NCBI RefSeq assembly: GCF_039519235.1
Contig: NZ_CP154351.1
Location: 2,046,001 to 2,110,000, forward strand
Length of the DNA: 64,000 bases
Source: Micrococcus sp. 2A
GTDB lineage: Bacteria > Actinomycetota > Actinomycetes > Actinomycetales > Micrococcaceae
Direction: 5' to 3'
Below, piece after piece: positions 27,315 to 36,435 of this stretch (positions within the stretch are counted from its first letter, which is position 1; every line of letters begins with the position of its first letter). Below the pieces are notes generated by a model. It was not told the DNA's origin, did no database searches, and saw only the letters and a program-made list of their open reading frames with translations. A program made the position numbers and the translations under genes.

Positions 27315-28291
27315 CAGTCGGCCCTCCGGGCCAGCTCCCGCCTCGGATCGTCGCCGGCGGTGGCGGCGGCGAGGGCCTCGACGGCGGCGCGCGCCTCGTC
27401 GGTGAGCTCGGTGGGCACGGCCACCTGCAGCTCGACCAGGAGGTCCCCGGCGCCCTTCGAGGTCTCGACGCCGCGGCCCTTGAGGCGCAGGGTCCTGCCC
27501 GAGGCGGAGCCCGCCGGGACCTTGACCTTCACGGTCCTCGCGAGGGTGGGCACCTCGATGGTCGCGCCGAGCGCGGCCTCGGGGAAGGAGACGGGCACGG
27601 TGATGCGGAGGGTGTCGCCGTCGCGGTGGAAGAACTCGTGCTCGCGCACCTTCACGGTGACGATCAGGTCGCCGCGGCCCGCTGCGCCCGGCGAGCCCTT
27701 GCCGCGGGCACGAACCTTCTGGCCGTCCCGGATGCCCTTGGGCACCTTGACGTCCACGACCTCCCCGTCGGCCGCCCGCAGGGAGACCGTCGTGCCCTCG
27801 ATCGAGCCCCGGAAGGAGATGGTGGTGGTGGCGGTGCGGTCCGCACCCTTGGCGGGCCGCTGCTGGCCGAAGCCGCCGCCGGCCGGCCCGAAGCCCGGCT
27901 GGCCGCCGAACCCGCCGAACATGTCTCCGAAGAGGTCGTTCAGGTCCGGGCCCGCCTGAGCGCCGCGGGGTCCGGCGCCGCCGCCGAACATCCCGCCGAA
28001 GACGTCCTCGAAGCCCCCGCCGGCCCCGCCGCCGGGGGCGGTGAAGCGGGCGCCGCCGCCCATCGCGCGGACGGCGTCGTACTCCTGGCGCTCCTTGGGG
28101 TCGCTGAGCACCGCGTAGGCCTCGGAGATCTCCTTGAACTTCTTCTCCGCGGCCTCATCGCCGGGGTTCTGGTCCGGGTGATGCGTGCGGGCCAGCTTGC
28201 GGTAGGCCTTCTTGACGTCGGCCTCGGAGGCGTCCTTGGACACCCCGAGGGACGCGTAGAAGTCCTTGTCCATCCAATCCTGCGAGGCCAT
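27311..28291 (-). CDS. dnaJ: DnaJ co-chaperone, class B (no zinc finger)
   Basis: A 326-residue Hsp40 that delivers substrates to DnaK and stimulates its ATPase. The J-domain ([23 protein letters not shown], then HHPDQNPGD with the HPD triad) is followed by a Gly/Phe-rich linker. The C-terminal substrate-binding domains run through [21 protein letters not shown]. The CxxCxGxG zinc repeats of class A DnaJ are absent, so it is CbpA-like. It lies third in dnaK-grpE-dnaJ-hspR and overlaps hspR by four bases. Confidence 0.93.
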   Translation of the reverse strand: MASQDWMDKDFYASLGVSKDASEADVKKAYRKLARTHHPDQNPGDEAAEKKFKEISEAYAVLSDPKERQEYDAVRAMGGGARFTAPGGGAGGGFEDVFGGMFGGGAGPRGAQAGPDLNDLFGDMFGGFGGQPGFGPAGGGFGQQRPAKGADRTATTTISFRGSIEGTTVSLRAADGEVVDVKVPKGIRDGQKVRARGKGSPGAAGRGDLIVTVKVREHEFFHRDGDTLRITVPVSFPEAALGATIEVPTLARTVKVKVPAGSASGRTLRLKGRGVETSKGAGDLLVELQVAVPTELTDEARAAVEALAAATAGDDPRRELARRADW

Positions 28292-28344
28292 GGCGCCTCC
28301 CTTCGTTCGTCGTGGTGCGGTGATCGGTGCGGTTCAGCCGTGGC

Positions 28345-29019
28345 TCACTCGTCCCCGGCGGACACCATCACCTGGGCGGCGCGCAGCACGCGGCCGTCCC
28401 GTGCGTAGCCGTTGCGGAACACCTGCACCACGTGGTCGGCGGGGATCTCGGGGTGCGGCTGGCGCATGACGGCCTCGTGGAGAGCGGGGTCGAACTCGAC
28501 GCCCGCCAGCTCCTCCTGGTCGTGGCGCTGCACGCCGAGGCCCGCGAGGGCGGAGTCGAGCTTCTCGGCGATCTTGGCGAAGGGGCCCTCGGCCAGGTCG
28601 CCGGCGGACCGCGCCGCGTCGAGGTCGTCCAGCACGGGGATCAGCGCCAGAACGGCCTTCAGGACGCCCTGGTCCTTCGCGAGGTCGCGGTCGCGGTCCA
28701 CGCGGCGCTTGTAGTTCACGTACTCGGCCTGCAGGCGGCGCAGGTCCGTCTCCAGCTCGGCCTCGCGGGAGGACCCGGACGGCGCCTCGCCGGCCTCGGC
28801 CCCGGCGTCGTCGAGGATGCGCGCGGCCTGCGCCAAGGCGTCGCCCTCGTCCTGGACCGGCGCGTCCTGCGGCTCGGCGTCGGGGGCGGCCTCTCCGCGC
28901 GGGCGGCCGGTCTCCGGGTCGATCCGGCGGCGATCCTGGAACGTGAAGGCCTGCTCCTCGGAGCCCTTCTCGCCCGGGGTCCGGTCGTCGTCCGGGCGGT
29001 CGGCGGTGTTCTCGCTCAT
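28345..29019 (-). CDS. grpE: Nucleotide exchange factor GrpE
   Basis: A 224-residue DnaK nucleotide-exchange factor. An acidic, disordered N-terminus (~85 residues) is followed by the dimerising helix (LETDLRRLQAEYVNYKRRVD) and the beta-domain with GVEFDPALHEAVMRQPH and the C-terminal VVQVFRNGYARDGRVLRAAQV, all GrpE signatures. It is the second gene of the heat-shock operon, separated from dnaK by 172 bases that contain a large hairpin. Confidence 0.95.
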   Translation of the reverse strand: MSENTADRPDDDRTPGEKGSEEQAFTFQDRRRIDPETGRPRGEAAPDAEPQDAPVQDEGDALAQAARILDDAGAEAGEAPSGSSREAELETDLRRLQAEYVNYKRRVDRDRDLAKDQGVLKAVLALIPVLDDLDAARSAGDLAEGPFAKIAEKLDSALAGLGVQRHDQEELAGVEFDPALHEAVMRQPHPEIPADHVVQVFRNGYARDGRVLRAAQVMVSAGDE

Positions 29020-29076
29020 GGTGGGTCCTTTCGCTGCGGCGGCGCGCCGTGCGCGCCGGAAGTCTGGGGTGAGAGG

Positions 29077-29123
29077 CCGGTGGGCCGGTCACGGACGTGC
29101 GATCGCCGTGACCGGCCCACCGG
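29077..29123 (-). other. Intercistronic 18-bp hairpin between dnaK and grpE
   Basis: The arms 29077-29094 and 29106-29123 (CCGGTGGGCCGGTCACGG and its exact complement) enclose an 11-nt loop. It sits inside the operon, after the dnaK stop codon and 58 bases before grpE. It may act as a partial terminator or as an mRNA-stabilising or processing structure that makes DnaK more abundant than GrpE/DnaJ/HspR (inference). Confidence 0.6.
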
Positions 29124-29191
29124 TGCTGTCGCGGGCCCCGTCGGGCCGGCGGGCCGCAGGGCTCGCCGGCGCCGACGACGGCGCGGGTGCG

Positions 29192-31213
<2,022 letters not shown>

Positions 31214-31374
31214 TCAACGCGCTCCACGGAGGATTCATTCCCGGAGAGGTCGGACGGGGCTCCTCGCCCTGCCGCGGGCGATCAGGGCTGGCGCCGCCCC
31301 CGCGCGGAGTGGTTGATTCAGGCGACGACGCGGCGCCCTCCGGCGCCGCCCGATCGAGACGAAGGAGCACCATC

Positions 31375-32037
31375 GTGGCCAACGCCAAGAAGAACGACGA
31401 CGCCGCCTACACCGTTCCCGGCCTGCGCGTGGAGGACGGCCACCGCGTGGCCGAGGTCCTGCAGGGCCGGCTGCACGCCCTCAACGACCTCCAGCTCACC
31501 CTGAAGCACGCGCACTGGAACGTGGTGGGCCCGGGCTTCATCGGCGTCCACGAGATGCTCGACCCGCAGATCGAGAAGGTCCGCGCCATGGTGGACGTCG
31601 TCGCCGAGCGCATCGCGACCCTGGGCGTCTCCCCCGCCGGCACCCCCGGCGTCCTCGTGGCGGACCGCACGTGGGACGACTACTCGCTGGGCCGCGCGAG
31701 CACCCTCGAGCACCTGGCCGCGCTCGACCTGGTGTACGACGGCGTCGTCACCGACCACCGCACCGCCGTCGAGACCGTGGGCGACCTCGACCCGGTGTCC
31801 GAGGACATGCTGATCGCCCAGGTGGGCGAGCTCGAGCTGTTCCAGTGGTTCATGCGCTCGTTCCTCACCACCGGCGACGGCGTGCTCCGCCACTCCGGTG
31901 CCGCGAGCGAGACCCAGGCGGCCGCGCGCGTGGCCGGCGCCGAGAAGGCCCCCGCAGCGAAGAAGTCCAGCGCCAAGAAGTCCGACGCCAAGGCCTCGGA
32001 CAAGTCGGCCGCGAAGAAGAAGTCCGGCACGAAGTGA
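31375..32037 (+). CDS. dps: Dps-family DNA-binding ferritin-like protein
   Basis: A 220-residue Dps. The core (about residues 20-170) has the ferroxidase residues in LTLKHAHWNVVGPGFIGVHEMLD and, later, AERIATLGVSPAGTPG. It forms dodecamers that store iron and protect DNA. The last ~45 residues are a Lys/Ala/Ser tail (PAAKKSSAKKSDAKASDKSA...) like the DNA-binding tails of mycobacterial Dps or histone H1. The GTG start is fixed by GAAGGAG eight bases upstream. It diverges from dnaK. Confidence 0.92.
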   Translation: MANAKKNDDAAYTVPGLRVEDGHRVAEVLQGRLHALNDLQLTLKHAHWNVVGPGFIGVHEMLDPQIEKVRAMVDVVAERIATLGVSPAGTPGVLVADRTWDDYSLGRASTLEHLAALDLVYDGVVTDHRTAVETVGDLDPVSEDMLIAQVGELELFQWFMRSFLTTGDGVLRHSGAASETQAAARVAGAEKAPAAKKSSAKKSDAKASDKSAAKKKSGTK

Positions 32038-32070
32038 CGCATCCCTGACCGGCCTGCGCCGGCAGCGCGA

Positions 32071-32101
32071 GGGCCCCGCCGGATCCGTTCCGGCGGGGCC
32101 C
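32071..32101. terminator. 13-bp-arm hairpin between dps and MMPL gene
   Basis: GGGCCCCGCCGGA (32071-32083) pairs perfectly with TCCGGCGGGGCCC (32089-32101) around TCCGT. It lies between convergent dps and the MMPL exporter gene. Confidence 0.8.
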
Positions 32102-32124
32102 CTCCGCGTGCGGGGGCACACCCC

Positions 32125-34482
32125 TCAGGCGGCTCGTGCCGGCCACCACACGCGGGGGCCGATGTCCCTCACGAGGGCGGGGATCAGCAGCGAGCGCACC
32201 ACGAGGGTGTCGAGCAGGACGCCGAACGCCACGATGAACGCCAGCTGCACCATGAACATGAGCGGGATGACGGCGAGCGCGGCGAACGTGGCCGCCAGGA
32301 CGACGCCGGCCGAGGTGATCACGCCGCCCGTCACGGTGAGCGCGCGCAGCACGCCCGCCCGGGTGCCGACGCGCGGGGTCTCCTCGCGGGCGCGGGTCAT
32401 GAGGAAGATCGTGTAGTCGATCCCCAGCGCCACGAGGAACACGAACCCGTAGAGCGGCACCGTGGGGTCGGCGTCGTCGAAGCCCATCAGGTGCTGGAAC
32501 ACGAGGGTGGAGACGCCCAGCGCCGAGCCGAAGCTGAGCGTCGTGGCGAGCACCAGCAGCACGGGCGCCACCACGGATCGCAGCAGCGCCATCAGGATCA
32601 GCAGCACCACGAGCAGCACGAGCGGGATGACGAGGCGAAGGTCCCGCTGGGCGGTCTCGTTGGCGTCGAGGGCCTGCGCGGCCGTCCCGCCCACGAGCAC
32701 CTCGCCCTCGACGTCGGCCAGGCTCTCCCGCAGGGCGCCCACGGTGCGCTCGGCCTCGAGGGAGTCGGCCGGGTCCGCGAGCGTCGCCGAGACGAGGACG
32801 CGGCCGTCGACGACCTTCGGCTCCGCGGGGGCGTCGGGCTGTCCCGCACCGGCGGGCGGACCGGCAGGGGTGCCCGCCGGGGGTCCGGCGGACTGCTCGG
32901 CCTCCAGCTCCGCCGAGGCGACGCCCGTGGTCCCGCGCACGATCTCCAGCACGCGGTCCCGCTGCGCCTCAGGCGCGACGATCTCCGCGGGCGAGCCGGA
33001 GCCTGCCTCGAAGTGGCGGGAGAGCAGGCCCTGCGCGTCACGCGCGTCGGACTGCCCGAGCAGCACGTCGGTCTGGGCCACGCCCGAGGCCTGCAGCTGC
33101 GTGACGCCGGCGGCGAGCGCGAGGAGGACGGCCGCCGTCGCGATCCAGACGGGGCGCGCGTTCCGGGCGACGAGCGCGGCCACCCGGGTCCACACGCCGT
33201 GGTCCTCCTCGAGGCCGGCGATCGGCGCGCCGTTGCGGTCCTCGGGCTGGACGAACCCGCGGCCGCGGGCGGCCCGCTTCTCCCGACGGCGGCGGGCGCT
33301 CTCGGGAGAGGGGACGGTGGGCCAGAACGCCGCGCGGCCCATGAGCTGCAGCAGGGCCGGGAGCAGGGTCAGCGCCGCGAGCCACGCGAAGACGATGCCG
33401 GACGCGGCGATCGGGCCGAGCGATCGGTTTGAGTTGAGGTCGGAGACCAGCAGGATGAGCAGCGCCGCGGCGACGGTGGCCGCCGAGGCGGTGATCGCCC
33501 CGAACGAGCCGCGCACGGCGGCCATCAGGGCTGGGCCGATGCCGTCCCTCTGCAGCAGCTCCTCCCGATGGCGGGCCACGAGGAGCAGGCAGTAGTCCGT
33601 CGTCGCGCCGATGACGAGGATGGACAGGATGCCCTGCGACTGCCCGTTGAGCTGGATCCAGTCCGCGCGCGCCATCCAGTACACCGCGAGGATCGCGGCG
33701 CACAGCGCGCCCATCGAGGTGAGCAGCACCAGGATCGGCAAGACCACGGAGCGGTAGACGGCCACCAGGATCACGAACACCACGACGAGGGCCACGAGCA
33801 GCAGCAGCCCGTCGATCCCGGCGAACGCGCCGCCGAGCTCGGAGGCGAGCCCCGCGGGGCCGCCCACGTGCCAGGTCGCGTCCGCGGCCGGCGTGCCGGC
33901 CACGGCGGGCACGCCGCCCGGGTCCGCGAGCACGGCCTCGAGGTCCTCGACGACGTCGGCGGCCTCCCGCGGCGCCTCCTGGCCCGTGCCGATCAGCGCG
34001 AGGAACTGCACGGCCTGGCCGTCCTCGCTGGGGATCGGCCCGACGACGCGCCCGACGCCCTCGACCTCGCCGAGCCGTTCCCCGAGCGCCGCGAGGGCGG
34101 GGAAGGCCACGGCCGGATCTGACGTGGAGGCCTCCCCCACGATGATCGCGGGGACCGCCGAGCCGTCCCGGAAGCCGGCGGCCGCCTCGGAGGCCAGCGT
34201 CGACTCCGCGGTGGCGGGCAGGAACGTGGACTGGTCGTTCGAGGAGACCTCGGAGATCTTCCCGAAGGTCGGGCCGCCGAGGCCCATCGCGGCGAACCAC
34301 ACGAGCGCCAGCGCCACCGCGAGGCCGATCCGCAGGAGCCGGGACGGACGGGCGGCCCGCTCGTCACGGGCGCCGGGGGCGGCGGCAGGGGCGCCCGCGG
34401 CGCGCGACGGCTCGGGGCCGGGAGCGTCGGGGGCCGCTGCGGCGGGGGTCCGGTAGGGAGAGAGGTCGGGGAGGCTGCTCAC
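32125..34482 (-). CDS. MMPL-family RND-type exporter
   Basis: A 785-residue membrane protein with two tandem MMPL repeats. Each has one helix, a large extracytoplasmic loop and five to six helices. GATTDYCLLLVARHREEL and LGIDYTIFLMTRAREETP are the paired proton-relay Asp-Tyr motifs. Relatives export lipids, siderophores or drugs in Actinobacteria. The N-terminal ~45 residues are Pro/Ala-rich. The GTG start has TAGGCT (plus 34490-34495) seven bases upstream, suggesting a leaderless transcript. It is divergent from a marR gene that probably controls it. Confidence 0.9.
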   Translation of the reverse strand: MSSLPDLSPYRTPAAAAPDAPGPEPSRAAGAPAAAPGARDERAARPSRLLRIGLAVALALVWFAAMGLGGPTFGKISEVSSNDQSTFLPATAESTLASEAAAGFRDGSAVPAIIVGEASTSDPAVAFPALAALGERLGEVEGVGRVVGPIPSEDGQAVQFLALIGTGQEAPREAADVVEDLEAVLADPGGVPAVAGTPAADATWHVGGPAGLASELGGAFAGIDGLLLLVALVVVFVILVAVYRSVVLPILVLLTSMGALCAAILAVYWMARADWIQLNGQSQGILSILVIGATTDYCLLLVARHREELLQRDGIGPALMAAVRGSFGAITASAATVAAALLILLVSDLNSNRSLGPIAASGIVFAWLAALTLLPALLQLMGRAAFWPTVPSPESARRRREKRAARGRGFVQPEDRNGAPIAGLEEDHGVWTRVAALVARNARPVWIATAAVLLALAAGVTQLQASGVAQTDVLLGQSDARDAQGLLSRHFEAGSGSPAEIVAPEAQRDRVLEIVRGTTGVASAELEAEQSAGPPAGTPAGPPAGAGQPDAPAEPKVVDGRVLVSATLADPADSLEAERTVGALRESLADVEGEVLVGGTAAQALDANETAQRDLRLVIPLVLLVVLLILMALLRSVVAPVLLVLATTLSFGSALGVSTLVFQHLMGFDDADPTVPLYGFVFLVALGIDYTIFLMTRAREETPRVGTRAGVLRALTVTGGVITSAGVVLAATFAALAVIPLMFMVQLAFIVAFGVLLDTLVVRSLLIPALVRDIGPRVWWPARAA

Positions 34483-34489
34483 GCGGGAC

Positions 34490-34540
34490 AGCCTAGCAAG
34501 ATGGTTTGATCATCGAACGATTCGACCCCGCCGGTAGGAT
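34490..34540. promoter_or_regulatory. Divergent leaderless promoters with central palindrome
   Basis: TAGGCT (minus, plus 34490-34495) and TAGGAT (plus, 34535-34540) are -10 hexamers ending 7 and 6 bases from the GTG starts of the MMPL and marR genes. Between them lies TCGAA-CGA-TTCGA (34513-34525), a perfect palindrome next to TTTGATCATCGAA. It is the likely MarR operator, placed to block both promoters. Confidence 0.6.
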
Positions 34541-34546
34541 CCGGGG

Positions 34547-35023
34547 GTGACCACCCCCGCGGCCGACCGCCCTGAGCAGCCCCTCGCCCTCCTGGCGAGC
34601 CTGCGCGCCTTCTCCGAGATGGCCGACCGGGCCGCCGACCAGGCGAGCCGCGCCCTCGGCCTGCACCGCACGGACCTGCGCGCCCTCTCGATCCTCATGC
34701 GCCGCACGAGCCGCGGCCTCGCGACCACCCCCACGGACCTCGGGCACGGACTGCACCTCACCCGTGCTGCCACGACCTCCGTGATCGACCGTCTCGTCGC
34801 CTCGGGGCACGCCCGCCGGGCCCGCTCGGCCACGGACGGACGCCGGGTCATCGTGGAGCCCACGCCCGCGGCCTCGGCGGACGGCTCGGCGGCGTTCGGC
34901 CCGATGGCCCGCCGCATCGCCGCCGCGCTCGAGGGCTTCGACGACGCCGAGCTCGCCACCGCCCTGCGCGTGGTGGACGCGGCCACCCGGAGCATCGCCC
35001 CGCTCGCCGAGGACGGACCGTGA
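34547..35023 (+). CDS. MarR-family transcriptional regulator
   Basis: A 158-residue regulator. The winged helix runs from about residue 40 to 105, with TDLGHGLHLTRAATTSVIDRLVASGHARR as recognition region and RSATDGRRVIVEPTP as wing. Dimerising helices flank it. TAGGAT ends six bases before the GTG and no ribosome site is visible, so a leaderless start is likely. It is divergent from an MMPL exporter, the usual arrangement for a substrate-responsive repressor. Its stop overlaps the next gene (GTGA). Confidence 0.87.
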   Translation: MTTPAADRPEQPLALLASLRAFSEMADRAADQASRALGLHRTDLRALSILMRRTSRGLATTPTDLGHGLHLTRAATTSVIDRLVASGHARRARSATDGRRVIVEPTPAASADGSAAFGPMARRIAAALEGFDDAELATALRVVDAATRSIAPLAEDGP

Positions 35024-35547
35024 CCTCCCCCGCACCACCGGCGGGCCCCGTGCTCGTCGGCGTGGACGGCCGCTCCGGCGCCGGCAAGACCACCCTCGCG
35101 GCCGCCCTCGCGGCGCATCTGTCCCCGTACGCCCGCGTGGCGGTGCTGCACGTGGAGTCCTTCTACGCGGGATGGGACGGCCTGGAGGCGGTGCTCGACC
35201 CCGCAGGGCCGTACGTGACGGCGCTGCGGGACCTCGGCGCGGGCCGTGCTGCGCGGTGGCGGGCCTGGGACTGGCACCACGCCCGCCCGGGGGCCGGCCA
35301 GCGGCTCGAGCCGGCCGACGTCGTGGTGTGCGAGGGCGTGGGCGCCACGAGCGCCGCAGCCCGGCCCCACCTCACGCTGAGCGTCTGGCTCGAGCTGGAC
35401 GAGCGGATGCGCCGCGAGCGCGCCCTGGCCCGCGACGGCGGCGCGTACGCGCCGCACTGGGAGCGCTGGGCCGCGCAGGAGGAACGCTACCTCGCGGCGC
35501 AGGACCCGGCCGGGGCGGCCGACGTGCGGACCTCGATCGGCCCCTGA
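35020..35547 (+). CDS. P-loop NTPase, uridine-kinase-like
   Basis: A 175-residue protein. Walker A is GVDGRSGAGKTTLAAAL, then LHVESFYAGWDGLEAVLDP resembles the Asp/Tyr loop of uridine/phosphoribulokinase-like kinases, and VVVCEGVGATS is the Walker B-like strand. No specific substrate is evident. It is translationally coupled to the marR gene by a GTGA overlap. It is shorter than true uridine kinases (about 210 residues). Confidence 0.75.
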   Translation: MTSPAPPAGPVLVGVDGRSGAGKTTLAAALAAHLSPYARVAVLHVESFYAGWDGLEAVLDPAGPYVTALRDLGAGRAARWRAWDWHHARPGAGQRLEPADVVVCEGVGATSAAARPHLTLSVWLELDERMRRERALARDGGAYAPHWERWAAQEERYLAAQDPAGAADVRTSIGP

Positions 35548-35583
35548 ACCGTGGACCGGGCCCACCGGACCGGCCCCTCGGCG

Positions 35584-36228
35584 TCACGCGTGGAGCCGCT
35601 CCTGCGCCACGAGCTCCACGAGCGCGGCGATCCACTCCTCGGTGATCGGCTCGGCGAACAGCACGCGCATGATCAGCTGCGCCGCCACGGTCTCGGCCAG
35701 CATCTCCCGGTCCACGCCCTCCGCGAGCACCGCGGTGCGGAACCGCTCGTGGAGGCTGTGCCGCAGCGGGGCCACGAGCACGCCGTGGATCTGCTGGCTC
35801 TGGCTGTCGGCCGTGGCGATCGCGCCCACCAGGGCCTGGGAGAGGTGAGTGGCGCCGCCGCCGTCGATCTCCACCGCCATCGCGCGCAGCCACGTGGCGA
35901 GGTCCGCGCGCAGGTCCCCGGTGTCCGGCGGCAGGGGCAGGGGGATGTCCAGGTACCCGGCGCCGACGGCCTCCACGAGCACGTCCACCTTCGTCCTCCA
36001 CCAGCGGTAGACCGTCTGCTTGCTCACCCCCGCACGGGCCGCGATGCCCTCCATGGTGAGCTTCGCCTGGCCCGCGGGCTCCATGAGCTCGGCGGCGGCG
36101 CGCAGCACCGCCTCCCGGGACGCCTGGCTGCGGGGGCGGCCACGTCGGCGCGAGGCCGGGACCGTGGGGTCGTCAGACGTCTCCTGTGCTGCCGCGGCGG
36201 TGCCCGCCACGTCGCTGCTCTCCTCCAT
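35584..36228 (-). CDS. TetR-family transcriptional regulator
   Basis: A 214-residue regulator. The helix-turn-helix is MEGIAARAGVSKQTVYRWWRTKVDVLVEA, typical of TetR, preceded by RRRGRPRSQASREAVLRAAAELM. The C-terminal ligand domain resembles TetR_C_16/AcrR types. The ATG at 36228 is chosen because TACACT (minus strand, plus 36236-36241) ends seven bases before it and no ribosome site is seen. It is divergent from the giant MMPL gene, which it probably regulates. Confidence 0.87.
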   Translation of the reverse strand: MEESSDVAGTAAAAQETSDDPTVPASRRRGRPRSQASREAVLRAAAELMEPAGQAKLTMEGIAARAGVSKQTVYRWWRTKVDVLVEAVGAGYLDIPLPLPPDTGDLRADLATWLRAMAVEIDGGGATHLSQALVGAIATADSQSQQIHGVLVAPLRHSLHERFRTAVLAEGVDREMLAETVAAQLIMRVLFAEPITEEWIAALVELVAQERLHA

Positions 36229-36335
36229 CCGACCGAGTGTAGTGACGGGTTCACGGGAACGCGGCGTCCTGTTGCGGACGTGCGAGGTCAGGCCGCCGGA
36301 GGAGAGCAATCGCACAGTCCCTCGATCACGATGAA

Positions 36336-36352
36336 CGGAGCACGGCGCTCCG
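36336..36352. promoter_or_regulatory. Palindrome between tetR and MMPL gene
   Basis: CGGAGC-ACGGC-GCTCCG is a six-base-arm inverted repeat about 85 bp before the MMPL start and 108 bp from the tetR start. It is a candidate TetR operator; the arms are GC-rich, so chance is not excluded. Confidence 0.4.
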
Positions 36353-36435
36353 CTTACCTGTACGCTGAGCGCAACGCGGCGGCCCTCTGCCCCGCCTCCT
36401 CACGCCCCCTCTCGCTCCCTGGAGATCCCCGCCCC

